A DNA stretch of 63,212 bases from Elusimicrobia bacterium GWA2_61_42 (GCA_001799615.1 MGTU01000022.1:93748-156959), one strand, 5' to 3'; positions 24,162-32,824 are shown, counted from the first letter of the stretch. Made by a program: numbers and translations. The notes: generated from the sequence alone by a model not told the origin.

Positions 24162-25529
24162 ATGAATAATATACTTGTGAAAACTACCATACACTTTTCA
24201 GGCATCGGCGGGGTGGGCATGAGCGCCCTGGCGCAGGTGGCGGCCATGGAAGGGCTTGCCGTAAGCGGCTCGGACCGCGACTTCGACCGCGGGCGCAACC
24301 TGGGCGTGAAGACGGCCCTGGAGAGTCTCGGCATAAAGATCTACCCGCAGGACGGCTCCGGCGTCAACGACGCCACCGCCGAGCTGGCGCTTTCCACCGC
24401 CATTGAGGATTCCAACCCGGAAGTGGTCGGCGCGAAGGCGCGGGGGCTGAAGATCAGCCACCGCTCGGAGCTGCTGGCCGCGCAGGTCAACCGGTTCGAC
24501 ACCATCGCGGTGGCCGGCACCAGCGGCAAGTCCACCGCGGCGGCCATGCTTTTCGCCGTGCTGGAGGCCGGCGGCCTGGCCCCGTCCATTATAACCGGCG
24601 GGGCGCTGGGAGCTCTTAAGGAGCGCGGCCTGATCGGCAACGCTTTCCGCGGCAAGGGCACCGTGCTGGTGGTGGAGGCCGACGAGTCCGACGGCACCAT
24701 CGTGCGCTACCGGCCCAAGACCGGCGTGCTGCTGAATATCAGCAAGGACCACAAAGACCTGGCGGACCTGAACAAGATCTTCGCCGAGTTCGCCTGCAAC
24801 TGCGGCCGCGTGCTGGTCAACGGCGACGACCGCGCGGCCAGTTCCCTGCTGCCGGCGGCCCCGGCCTTCGGCTTTGAGCGCGGCGGCTGGGCCGTTACGG
24901 AGATAAAGGCGGGGCCCTTTTCCTCGGACTTTAAAATAAACGGCGTGGCTTTCAGCCTGCCGGCGCCCGGGCTTTATAATATCGAGAACGCGCTGGCCGC
25001 CTGCGCGGCCGCGGCCGCTTACGGCGTGAAGCTCGAGGCCGCCTCGGCCGGCCTCAGGAATTTCCGCGGGGTGGAGCGGCGCTTCGTCCTTATGGGCGAG
25101 AAGCACGGCGTCACGGTGATAGACGACTACGCCCACAACCCGGCCAAGATCAGCGCGGTGCTGAAAGCTTTGCACCAGGCGCCCGGCCGGCGCGTGCTGG
25201 CGGTCTACCAGCCGCACGGTTTCACGCCCACCCGCCACCTGAAGGCGGAGCTGATAGAGAGCTTCGCCTCGGGCCTGAATCCAGGCGACATGCTGCTTAT
25301 GCCGGAGATCTATTACGCGGGCGGCACCGTCACCAAGAATATTTCCTCCAAAGATATCTCCGACGCGGTGGCCGCGCGGGGGCATAAGGCGGTCTTTTAC
25401 GAGAACCGCGCGGATATCCCCGGGGCCGTTTCCGCGCTGGCCGGGCCCGGCGACATCGTGGCCGTGCTGGGCGCGCGCGACGCCACCCTGGCCGCCTTCG
25501 CCGGGCAGATCCTGGAGGCCCTGCCCTGA
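24162..25529 (+). CDS. murC: Mur ligase family protein, MurC-like
   Basis: The 455-residue protein has the three Mur domains: a Rossmann N-terminus (IHFSGIGGVGMSALAQ), the central ATP site (VAGTSGKSTAAAML, EADESDGTIVRY) and the C-terminal domain (RRFVLMGEKHGVTVIDDYAHNP, YQPHGFTPTR). These fit UDP-N-acetylmuramate-alanine ligase. The P-loop reads GTSGKST where MurC normally has GTHGKTT, so Mpl or another Mur-like ligase is an alternative. No ribosome binding site precedes the ATG. A TTGCCC/AATAAT pair (24141, 24165) would start transcription near a GTG at 24177, suggesting a leaderless start there. It lies away from any cell-wall cluster. Confidence 0.65.
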   Translation: MNNILVKTTIHFSGIGGVGMSALAQVAAMEGLAVSGSDRDFDRGRNLGVKTALESLGIKIYPQDGSGVNDATAELALSTAIEDSNPEVVGAKARGLKISHRSELLAAQVNRFDTIAVAGTSGKSTAAAMLFAVLEAGGLAPSIITGGALGALKERGLIGNAFRGKGTVLVVEADESDGTIVRYRPKTGVLLNISKDHKDLADLNKIFAEFACNCGRVLVNGDDRAASSLLPAAPAFGFERGGWAVTEIKAGPFSSDFKINGVAFSLPAPGLYNIENALAACAAAAAYGVKLEAASAGLRNFRGVERRFVLMGEKHGVTVIDDYAHNPAKISAVLKALHQAPGRRVLAVYQPHGFTPTRHLKAELIESFASGLNPGDMLLMPEIYYAGGTVTKNISSKDISDAVAARGHKAVFYENRADIPGAVSALAGPGDIVAVLGARDATLAAFAGQILEALP

Positions 25530-25537
25530 GGGCGCCC

Positions 25538-25615
25538 ATGGCCAAAGTGACCGTGATGGCCTATGCCACGCTGCGCTCGCGGCTGCACGTTTTTCCGCCG
25601 GTATCCGGCGGCTGA
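25538..25615 (+). pseudogene. 25-residue MoaD/ThiS-like N-terminal fragment
   Basis: An ATG eight bases after the murC-like stop opens a 25-residue frame, MAKVTVMAYATLRSRLHVF and six more residues. The start resembles the first strand and helix of MoaD/ThiS-type ubiquitin-fold proteins. It ends inside a perfect CCGCCGG-TAT-CCGGCGG hairpin (25595-25611). It may be a remnant of a truncated gene or a chance frame. Confidence 0.3.
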
Positions 25616-25633
25616 CCCGGTAAAGGAGACAAT

Positions 25634-26830
25634 ATGAACCCAGTTAAAATAACGGAAGGCGTCTACTCGCTGCGCGTCAACCATTTCAACAGGCATCTTT
25701 TCGACTCGCTGATCCCGCTGCCGGAAGGCACCAGCTACAACGCCTACCTGGTAAAAGGCTCGGAGAAGACCGCCCTGCTGGATTCAGCCGACCCCGAGAA
25801 ATCCGAGGTGCTGCTGGATTACCTGAAAGAAGAGAAGACCATAGACTATATAGTTTCCCACCACGCCGAGCAGGACCATTCCGGCTCCATCCCGCTGGTC
25901 CTGGCGCGCTACCCGCTGGCCAAGGTGGTTACCAATCCCAAGTGCAAAGAATTCCTGATGACGCACCTGCATATCCCGGCCGACAAGTTCATAGAGGTGA
26001 AAGACGGCGACACTTTGCAGCTGGGCGGCAAGACCCTGGAGTTCGTCTACCTGCCCTGGGTGCACTGGCCCGAAACCATGGGCACCTACCTGCGCGAGGA
26101 GAAGTGTCTTTTCTCCTGCGACTTCTTCGGCTCCCACCTGGCCACCAGCGAGCTGTTCTCCGAAGAGCATATCGTCTACGAGCCCATGAAGCGCTACTAC
26201 GCGGAGATCATGATGCCGTTCCGCTCCAACATAAAGAGCCACCTGGAAAAACTTGCCAAATATGAGATAAAGTTCATAGCGCCCAGCCACGGGCCGGTAC
26301 ACCGCAACGCGAAGTTCATAATGGACATCTACAGGGATTGGGCCGTCAGCGAGCCCAGGAACAAAGCCCTGGTGGCCTATATCTCCATGCACGGCAGCAC
26401 TTACCTGCTGGTCAACCGGCTGGTCAGCCGCCTGCAGGAACTGGGCGTGTGCGTGGAAAAAATTAATCTGGACCAGTTCGACGAGGGCCGCGTGGCCATG
26501 GCGCTGGTGGACGCCGCCACCGTGGTGATAGGCACGCCCACCGTACTGACCGGGCCGCATCCCAAAGTGGTTTATGCCGCGCACCTGGCCAACCTGCTGC
26601 GGCCGAAGACGAAGTTCGCGACCGTAATAGGTTCTTTCGGCTGGGGGGGACGCGCCGTTGAGACTATAGCCGGCCTTATTCCCAACCTCAAAGTGGAGCT
26701 CCTTAAACCGCTGCTCGTGAAAGGCCTGCCCACCGAGGCCGACCTTAAGCAGATAGACGACCTGGCCGCGCTGATAGCCGAAAAGCACAAAGGCCTGCCG
26801 GCCTGCGGCGGAGGGGATTGCGGGGTTTGA
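25634..26830 (+). CDS. fprA: Flavodiiron protein (FprA family)
   Basis: The 398-residue protein has a metallo-beta-lactamase-like diiron domain with HxExDH at His77-Glu79-Asp81-His82 (SHHAEQDHSG), the next ligand in LPWVHWPETM, Asp in CDFFGSH and His in APSHGP, and then a flavodoxin domain from about residue 253 (SMHGSTYLLVNRLV). Such enzymes reduce O2 to water or NO to N2O with electrons from rubredoxin or F420H2, protecting anaerobes. A short Cys-containing tail, CGGGDCGV, is unusual. The ribosome binding site AAAGGAGA precedes the ATG. A tail rich in GC palindromes follows before the next promoter. Confidence 0.93.
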   Translation: MNPVKITEGVYSLRVNHFNRHLFDSLIPLPEGTSYNAYLVKGSEKTALLDSADPEKSEVLLDYLKEEKTIDYIVSHHAEQDHSGSIPLVLARYPLAKVVTNPKCKEFLMTHLHIPADKFIEVKDGDTLQLGGKTLEFVYLPWVHWPETMGTYLREEKCLFSCDFFGSHLATSELFSEEHIVYEPMKRYYAEIMMPFRSNIKSHLEKLAKYEIKFIAPSHGPVHRNAKFIMDIYRDWAVSEPRNKALVAYISMHGSTYLLVNRLVSRLQELGVCVEKINLDQFDEGRVAMALVDAATVVIGTPTVLTGPHPKVVYAAHLANLLRPKTKFATVIGSFGWGGRAVETIAGLIPNLKVELLKPLLVKGLPTEADLKQIDDLAALIAEKHKGLPACGGGDCGV

Positions 26831-26885
26831 CCTGCGCCGGCTGCCCGCGCGGGCTTCGGCCGTTGCGCTGTTACGGGCCTGGGCC

Positions 26886-26914
26886 TTGAAATTCGGGGTT
26901 TCGTCTGCTAGACT
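26886..26914 (+). promoter_or_regulatory. Promoter of the envelope gene at 27012
   Basis: TTGAAA (26886-26891), a 17-base spacer and TAGACT (26909-26914). The spacer end GTTTCGTCTGC resembles that of the promoter at 28238 (GGTTTGTCTGC). Confidence 0.6.
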
Positions 26915-26925
26915 CTAGTTAACGG

Positions 26926-26990
26926 ATAACCTGTTTTTTCAGTTTCCCCCGTTGGCTTTGGGGGAAGGGTGAAAAGCGGGGTTATATTTT
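26926..26990 (+). promoter_or_regulatory. Possible folded leader of the gene at 27012
   Basis: ATAACC (26926-26931) can pair with GGTTAT (26980-26985), enclosing a 7-bp hairpin TTCCCCC (26944-26950)/GGGGGAA (26960-26966). The outer stem is followed at once by ATTTTT. This may be a structured leader or a weak terminator. No second copy was seen, so there is no covariation support. Confidence 0.3.
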
Positions 26991-27011
26991 TGGCTTTGTC
27001 GGGGGGCTGCT

Positions 27012-28241
27012 ATGGCCGATAATTCTAACAACAGAAAAAAAACCCTGCTCGTCGGCCTGCTCGCTTTCCTCGCGGCGGGGGGCGGCGTGTTCCTGTTTTT
27101 CATCATACAGGCTTCCAACGACCTGACCGGGGCCAATAAAAAAGGCGCCTTCACATACGGCGGCGTCGCGCGCGAGGCCACCACTTCTTTCTTCAAGTTC
27201 ATCGGTTTTGACGACGTGGATTCTATAGCGAAAGAAGGGCCCAAAGAGCGCCTGCGCATGAAAGAGTACGCGGCCGCCGGCATCCTGGACGAAATCCCGG
27301 CGGCGGCGGAAGAAGAGGTGCCTTGGGCGCCGCCCGCGGCTTCCGGCAGCTCCTCCGCCCCTTCCTATGTTCCCAAGATGGGCGCCAAAGGCGGGTCCGG
27401 AGTAGGCGGGATGGGGGGAGGCGGCACAAAATCCGCGGGCGGGACTTCCCGTTTCAGCGCGGGTTCTACCGCAGGCAATACCAATATTTCCGGCCGCGCG
27501 CCCGAAGCCGGGGCGGGCGAGCAATCCAAGGGCACGCTGGGCGCGCTTAAGAACGCCCGGGCCGCGCTGGGAGACGGGCTGCGCAGCGGCTCGGCCACGA
27601 CAGCGAAGGGCAAATGGGACGCCAGTTTCGGCGTGGGCCGTTCCGCTTCCGGCGGCAGCGATATGGCCTACGGCAAGACCGGGCTGGTGAACCTGGACAA
27701 GATAAAGAAAGGCGAAATAGACAATTTGAAGACTACCGACCCGAGGTCTCTCAAGGCCCCGGAGCCCGGTGCCCCTGAGCACGCCAAAGAGGAAGAGAAA
27801 AAAGACCCCGTCCTGGCGGCGGCCAAGGAAGCAGCCGAGGACGCTATCGCCAAAAGCATGGCGTCTTCCATGGCGGGAGCGGTCGGGCAGGGGATCACCC
27901 CCAAGTCCAGCGATAAATCCCGCCTTACCGACCCCACCGGCAGGGCCAATCCCCCAGGCGACTCCGGGGTCTGTACTACAGGTTCTTCGGCCGGAGTCTG
28001 TTCCGCGGCCGCCACCGAGCAGATCCCCTCGGATAAGAACGTCAGCTATACCCAGGTAGGCGCCAACGCGGACGGGCCGGTATACGAGGTCGCCTATGAT
28101 GGCAGCGGCAAAGGCATAACCGCGGGGCTCAAAGGGCAGGACGTCAATTACCGGGATACGGCTATAGTGCAGATAACTAAGGACGGACCTAAGATACTGA
28201 CCATGGGGGCCATTAACGAAACGGCAGTGCCGGCCCCTTGA
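27012..28241 (+). CDS. Membrane-anchored Gly/Ser/Ala-rich envelope protein A
   Basis: I do not recognise a named family. The 409-residue protein has a short basic N-terminus and one transmembrane helix (about residues 12-33, LLVGLLAFLAAGGGVFLFFI), then a mostly disordered, Gly/Ser/Ala-rich body and a small C-terminal segment with beta-strand character (VSYTQVGANADGPVYEVAYD). It contains the linker LKTTDPRSLKAPEPGAP, which recurs in altered form in the next proteins. The N-in orientation would place the body in the periplasm. It has its own promoter and structured leader, and the next promoter overlaps its last codons. Confidence 0.75.
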   Translation: MADNSNNRKKTLLVGLLAFLAAGGGVFLFFIIQASNDLTGANKKGAFTYGGVAREATTSFFKFIGFDDVDSIAKEGPKERLRMKEYAAAGILDEIPAAAEEEVPWAPPAASGSSSAPSYVPKMGAKGGSGVGGMGGGGTKSAGGTSRFSAGSTAGNTNISGRAPEAGAGEQSKGTLGALKNARAALGDGLRSGSATTAKGKWDASFGVGRSASGGSDMAYGKTGLVNLDKIKKGEIDNLKTTDPRSLKAPEPGAPEHAKEEEKKDPVLAAAKEAAEDAIAKSMASSMAGAVGQGITPKSSDKSRLTDPTGRANPPGDSGVCTTGSSAGVCSAAATEQIPSDKNVSYTQVGANADGPVYEVAYDGSGKGITAGLKGQDVNYRDTAIVQITKDGPKILTMGAINETAVPAP

Positions 28242-28266
28242 CAAGTCAAGGTTTGTCTGCTATAAC
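28237..28266 (+). promoter_or_regulatory. Promoter with palindromic -35 region (copy 1)
   Basis: TTGACA (28238-28243), a 17-base spacer and TATAAC (28261-28266). The -35 box is embedded in CTTGAC-AA-GTCAAG (28237-28250), a perfect 6-2-6 inverted repeat. The same GCCCCTTGACAAGTCAAG string occurs at 34305-34322 with the same spacing to its -10 box. Confidence 0.8.
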
Positions 28267-28284
28267 ATACTTGTAAAAATCAAC

Positions 28285-28336
28285 TTTGCCTTGAACGCCT
28301 GCCAGGCTGTGTTAAGGAAAGTTTAAACTTTTTTGT
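28285..28336 (+). ncRNA. Conserved leader RNA element, copy 1
   Basis: The 52 bases align without gaps to 34356-34407 (39 identities). An outer stem (CCTT/AAGG here, CTCT/AGGG there) and an inner hairpin (GCCT-GCC-AGGC here, TTTT-GTA-AAAT there) are kept by paired changes, while GAAC, TGTGT and GGAAAGTTTAAA are invariant. The 3' part can form a competing weak hairpin AAAGTTTAAACTTT before a T-run, so it may be an attenuator. Confidence 0.6.
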
Positions 28337-28367
28337 ATATATCGAGAGGGTGGAACGGGGCGGGGTT

Positions 28368-29318
28368 ATGATGAAAATACACGCGAAAAGATCGAAAACT
28401 ACCCAGTACGTCATCGGCGGCACTGTGGCGGTTATCATCCTTGGGCTCTGGGTCTCCCTCCCGCTGATGAACGGCTCGTCCATGGACGCCTCCGTTTCTA
28501 CCGGCAATCCTTTTCATTCCAAGGTCGCCGACATCTCTTCTCTCGGCAGCGATATCCCTTCCGAAGGCGGCGCGCCCGGCTCGCCCATGAGCGGGGAAAT
28601 GATAAACAACCCGGCCACCTCCGGTGAGGAAATGGCTTCCTCCCTCTTCCAGTCCGGTCTCAGTGAGGACGAGCCCGCGGCCGCGGAAGTTTCCGCTGAC
28701 GCCTCCGCTTTCGCGCCTCCTCCCGCGGTTTCCGCCGCTCCCGTGAGCCACCCTTCTTCCGGGTCCGGGGCCAAGCTGGGCGCGGTGGCTTCCATCACCG
28801 CCGGCAATTCGAATTCGATGACCGCGGGCGGCATCCACAATAAATTCTTCGGCTCTGGCGCCGGCCAGAAAGCGGAGTTCGCCCCCACGACCGGCGCGGA
28901 CATGAAGAAGATGGCCGCGGCGGACAAGAAGCCCGCGCTGCTGGCCATGCTTAACACCGCGGCGGATAAAAGCCAGCTGGCGGTAAAGACCGGCAACATA
29001 GACGCGGCCAAGGGCGGCGCCGCAGCCGCTTTCGGCGCCACCACCAAGGCCGGCTCTTCCGATCTTAACGAGAATATGGAGAACCAGTCTTCCTCCTCGG
29101 GGCTGCAGCTGGGGCAGACCGCCCAGGACCTGAAGAAGAACGATCCCAACATGAGCAAGCACAAGGTTAACATCCCGGAGCCCAAGCCGGTGAAGGACGA
29201 TAAAAGCGACGAAGAGATGAAGAAGATGCTTATGCAGATGATAATACAGAACGTGCTCGGCCCGATGTTCGGAGCTATGGGCGCCAGCATGTTCCCTGCG
29301 ACGCCGGCGGCTAAATAA
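28368..29318 (+). CDS. Membrane-anchored Ala/Ser-rich envelope protein B
   Basis: An unrecognised 316-residue protein: basic N-terminus, one transmembrane helix (about 16-34, YVIGGTVAVIILGLWVSL), a long low-complexity Ala/Ser/Gly body and an amphipathic or hydrophobic C-terminal stretch (KKMLMQMIIQNVLGPMFGAM). The linker LKKNDPNMSKHKVNIPEPKP parallels that of proteins A and C, and the C-terminal LGPMFGAMGASMF resembles a segment of the protein at 36402. The ATG at 28368 follows GGGGCGGGG. It is the first gene behind the palindromic promoter and leader RNA. Confidence 0.75.
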   Translation: MMKIHAKRSKTTQYVIGGTVAVIILGLWVSLPLMNGSSMDASVSTGNPFHSKVADISSLGSDIPSEGGAPGSPMSGEMINNPATSGEEMASSLFQSGLSEDEPAAAEVSADASAFAPPPAVSAAPVSHPSSGSGAKLGAVASITAGNSNSMTAGGIHNKFFGSGAGQKAEFAPTTGADMKKMAAADKKPALLAMLNTAADKSQLAVKTGNIDAAKGGAAAAFGATTKAGSSDLNENMENQSSSSGLQLGQTAQDLKKNDPNMSKHKVNIPEPKPVKDDKSDEEMKKMLMQMIIQNVLGPMFGAMGASMFPATPAAK

Positions 29319-29344
29319 ATTTGCTAAATGAAAGCGGAGGCTTT

Positions 29345-31297
29345 ATGAACAACTATAACGAGAAAAAAGAAAAGAAAGGCGGCTTCTGGTCCGCGCTGGC
29401 AGGGCTTTTCAGGGGCGGTTCTTCCGCCGCCGGCGGCGCCTCCGGCTTCGGCACGGCGGGCGGCCTCGGCTCCGCTGGCGGGCTTGGTTCCGCGGGCGGC
29501 CTGGGCGGGCTTTTCGCCACTAAAGCCGGCCTGGTCGGCATGGTGCTGGGCGGGGCTACGCTGGCCGCCGGCGTGGGCGTGGTCTATAATTTCATCGGGC
29601 CCTCGTCAAAACCGGCCTACTCGCCCGAGTTGTTCCAGAACAGCTATTACGAGGAAGAAGCCTCCAAGGCCGGCCTGGAGCGGGCCAGGAACAGGAACGC
29701 CTCGGCGGCCGATTCTTCCACGCTGGATATGTTCAAAGAGCAGGCTAAAAAGGACGGCCTTGGCGGGCTTGCCGGCGATGCGGTGGACGGCGCGGCCCCC
29801 GACGCGGCCGTTGACGCCCCCGCGGGCGCCCCTTCAGCCGACAGCGCGGCTCCCGGTGCTCCCGGGGCCGACATGGCCGGCGCCGGCGGTGCCAAGCTGC
29901 AGGCAGCTTCCGGTTTCGGCGCTAAAGGCGGCGGCAGCAGCGGAACTTCCATTCCCCGCATGCAGGGCGGCGGCGGACTCTCCGGCGGCATAGGCAGCCA
30001 GTTCCAGTCCGTTTACAGGCCCCCGGCGCAGGCCAACGGCGGGAAAACCTCGGGCATGACGGCCTCGGCCGCCCGCGTCAAGAACTCTCCCAAGTACGCG
30101 GTCCCCAACTTCAACAAGAAAGGCGCTTTCGGCCAGGCCAAGTTCGCCAACAACATGGGCGCCAAGGCCAGGTACTCCAGCGACGTGGGGTCCAAAGGCC
30201 AGGCCGGCATTCCTTTCGACTCCGCCCAGCAGACCGGCACCGGCGAGGTGGGCACGCCCGCCACCGGCTCGGGACTTGGCGGGGCCGGCGTCTCCAACGG
30301 CACTAACCTGAAGGGCAACGATCCCAGCCTTAACAGCAACGAATCTACCCCTCCGAAGGTGCCGGAGCCGGAGAACGTCTCTCCCTGGCAGAAATGGGTG
30401 GACAGGGCCATGTACGCCATGATAGCGGCGGCCGCCCTCATCCTTATAACCAAGGTGCTGGCCAACATGGCGAAGACGCCGGCCACTTTCTACCTCTTCA
30501 AAGTGGCGATGGTCACCGCCTACGCGGCCATGGCCGCGGCGGCCCTGGTGCTGCTGTCCGGCGTGATGCTGATGAGCAAGTACGGCCAGAAATGGACCGG
30601 CGCGCTTTATGCGCTTACCGGCGCGGGCCTGATGTTCCAGGCTTACCAGGCGCTTAGCGGCATAGGCGAGTCCGCCACCAAAGCGGGTTATAACATGGGG
30701 GGCATGGGCAATGCCTGTCCCGGGTATAACCAGCCTTCAGCCTTCGCCAACGGCATGACCGGCACCGGCGGCGACGTCGGCAAGATGGGCGCCTCTGGCT
30801 GGGAAACCAGCGGCACCGGCACTGAAGCCAAACTGGTTCCTCCCGAAGGCGTTCAAAGCGTGAACGGCAACTACGCCATCCCCGATGCCGCCGGCGGCAA
30901 GGGTTATACTATGCTGGACTCCAGCGGCAAGGGAGCAGGCACAATAACCGAGAACGGCAATGTGCTGGACGCCGCCTCCAAGCCCGCGGGTACTTTCCAG
31001 AACGGCACCTATACGGCGCAGCCGTCGGCTCCCGCTGCAACTGAGGTAGCGGCGCCTGCTCCTGCGGCGCCAGCGCCTGCCGCGCCCGCGCCCCTGGCCC
31101 CTGCGGCCCCCGCGGCCCCCGCGGCCCCCGCGGTCCCTGCGGCTCCCGCGGCTACCGCGGCACCTGTGGCCCCCGCGGCCCCAGCGGCGCCCGTTGTGCC
31201 TGCGACCCAGCCCGTGATCCCAGTCGCGAATTCCGCCGGCCTGGATCCGAAATATATTATAGACGCGGGCAGCGGCGGCGGTATCACCAATAGCTAG
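29345..31297 (+). CDS. Multi-module envelope protein C with membrane block
   Basis: The 650-residue protein starts with a Lys-rich tail and KGGFWSALAGLFRGG, then a Gly/Ala helix (about 60-90), a disordered body containing LDMFKEQAKKDG, GAFGQAKF and LKGNDPSLN...PEPENVSPW, then three or four transmembrane helices (about 350-450) ending LMFQAYQALSG. The final 190 residues hold short Gly-rich beta-like repeats and an Ala-Pro tract. The modules LDMFKE, FGQAK and VSPW plus membrane block are shared with the next gene, so the two are tandem paralogues. The family is unknown. The ATG at 29345 follows GCGGAGG. Confidence 0.75.
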   Translation: MNNYNEKKEKKGGFWSALAGLFRGGSSAAGGASGFGTAGGLGSAGGLGSAGGLGGLFATKAGLVGMVLGGATLAAGVGVVYNFIGPSSKPAYSPELFQNSYYEEEASKAGLERARNRNASAADSSTLDMFKEQAKKDGLGGLAGDAVDGAAPDAAVDAPAGAPSADSAAPGAPGADMAGAGGAKLQAASGFGAKGGGSSGTSIPRMQGGGGLSGGIGSQFQSVYRPPAQANGGKTSGMTASAARVKNSPKYAVPNFNKKGAFGQAKFANNMGAKARYSSDVGSKGQAGIPFDSAQQTGTGEVGTPATGSGLGGAGVSNGTNLKGNDPSLNSNESTPPKVPEPENVSPWQKWVDRAMYAMIAAAALILITKVLANMAKTPATFYLFKVAMVTAYAAMAAAALVLLSGVMLMSKYGQKWTGALYALTGAGLMFQAYQALSGIGESATKAGYNMGGMGNACPGYNQPSAFANGMTGTGGDVGKMGASGWETSGTGTEAKLVPPEGVQSVNGNYAIPDAAGGKGYTMLDSSGKGAGTITENGNVLDAASKPAGTFQNGTYTAQPSAPAATEVAAPAPAAPAPAAPAPLAPAAPAAPAAPAVPAAPAATAAPVAPAAPAAPVVPATQPVIPVANSAGLDPKYIIDAGSGGGITNS

Positions 31298-31340
31298 GTT
31301 TTCAAACGGGTTTACCGAGTTTACTGTTGAGGGAGGCGTT

Positions 31341-32810
31341 ATGAACGACAATCTGCCGGAAATAAACTTTAAGGAAAAGAAAGAAAAGAAGAAGGGCTTT
31401 ATAGGCTGGCTGCGCGGCAAGATGGGCGTGGGCTCGCGCGGCGCGGTCGGTGAAGCGGGCATAAACCCTTCTGTCATGAACGTGGGCAGGGGACTCGGCA
31501 TGGGCGGGGCCAAGTTCGGCTCCTCCGCCGGGCTCGCCGGCCTGCTTGCCGGCAAGGCCAGCGTAATAGCCACGGTAGCCCTGATGGCGGTGGGCACCGG
31601 CGTATACCTGGCCAATAAGGCCCCGGCTCCTTCCACCAGCGCCAACGCCTTTAATTCATCGGGCAAGGTGCAGGACAACTATGTGCCGGCCATCCTGAGA
31701 AGCCAGGCGGCTAACCAGGGCTCTTCGCTGGATATGTTCAAGGAGACCAATAAAGGAGCCGGCCTCGCTATGGAAGCGGACCCGTCTAAGGCTCCCGGCA
31801 AACCGGCCGAGGAAACTCCGGCTCCCGCGGACGAAGCCAAGAACGCCGAGCAGCCTGCCCCCGACGGCAACATGGCGCAGGAGATGATGGGCAAGCTCCA
31901 GGGCGGCAGCATCGGTTCGCTGTCCAGCAGCATGGGCGGCGGCTCGAATAAGTTCTCCAGCATGGGCGGCTTCGGCAACAAGTTCAACCAGGGCGCCACC
32001 GGGGCCAAGACCGGCTTCACTTCCGGCATCGGCGCGGGGTTCCAGGGTATGCCCAAGTTCGACGCCCGCAAGTCCAAGATGTCGGCGATGAAGCCTTCTT
32101 CGCGGCCCGTGCTGTCGGCCAGCAGCGCCGGCAAAAAAGGTAAATTCGGCACCGGCGCTTTCGGCCAGGCCAAGGGCATGAAGACCGTACAGCAGTCTTA
32201 CGGCGGCAGAGAAGTGGACAAGATGGCCGGCACGCAGAACAAGGCCTGGGAGGGCGCTACTCCCGAGGGCACCACCACCGGCGGCACCGGAGTAAGCGAC
32301 GGCGGGGCGGGCATAATGTCCTCTCCGTCCCTTGACGGCGCCTCGGCCGGCGGCGGCGGCGGCGACATGGGTGTGCCCGAGGAGCCCGTGATCCCCGAGG
32401 CTTCCGCGCCTATTGACGTAAGCCCCTGGGCCGGTCTGCCCCAGAAAGCGATGATGCTGATAATGCTGTCCTGTCTGCTGGCGACCATCGGCGCCTATAT
32501 TATAAGCCTGGCCAAGGCGACGGCCGTATTTGTAGGGCTCGGCGGCTGGCTGTACAGCATCGGTATGATCATCTGCGGCCTTGCCGCGCTGGTGGCCGTA
32601 ATGGCCATCCTGGTCGGCGTGCAGCTTATGTCTTCGTTCGGGCAGTCGGCTATGGGCGGCGTCTATGTCCTGGGCGGCGGCCTTGCCGCAGCAGGGGCGA
32701 TACTGGCGATGACGGGTACGCCCGGCTCCAGCATGGGTACCACCGCGGCCATGCTGCTTGCCGGCGCCGCGATAGCGAGCCTGTTCGGCAGCATGCTCGG
32801 GGGCAAGTAA
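31341..32810 (+). CDS. Multi-module envelope protein D, paralogue of C
   Basis: A 489-residue protein. The N-terminus KEKKEKKKGFIGWLRGKMG parallels protein C, followed by a hydrophobic Gly/Ala helix (about 60-92), SSLDMFKETNKG, a disordered Gly/Ser body with GAFGQAKG, and then VSPWAGLPQKAMM leading into four transmembrane helices (about 370-480) with GVQLMSSFGQSAMGGVYVLGGG. Protein C has GVMLMSKYGQKWTGALYALTG at the same place. It lacks C's C-terminal extension. It is the last gene of the B-C-D operon, before a strong terminator. No function is known. Confidence 0.75.
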   Translation: MNDNLPEINFKEKKEKKKGFIGWLRGKMGVGSRGAVGEAGINPSVMNVGRGLGMGGAKFGSSAGLAGLLAGKASVIATVALMAVGTGVYLANKAPAPSTSANAFNSSGKVQDNYVPAILRSQAANQGSSLDMFKETNKGAGLAMEADPSKAPGKPAEETPAPADEAKNAEQPAPDGNMAQEMMGKLQGGSIGSLSSSMGGGSNKFSSMGGFGNKFNQGATGAKTGFTSGIGAGFQGMPKFDARKSKMSAMKPSSRPVLSASSAGKKGKFGTGAFGQAKGMKTVQQSYGGREVDKMAGTQNKAWEGATPEGTTTGGTGVSDGGAGIMSSPSLDGASAGGGGGDMGVPEEPVIPEASAPIDVSPWAGLPQKAMMLIMLSCLLATIGAYIISLAKATAVFVGLGGWLYSIGMIICGLAALVAVMAILVGVQLMSSFGQSAMGGVYVLGGGLAAAGAILAMTGTPGSSMGTTAAMLLAGAAIASLFGSMLGGK

Positions 32811-32824
32811 GGTCCCTTTGCTTC

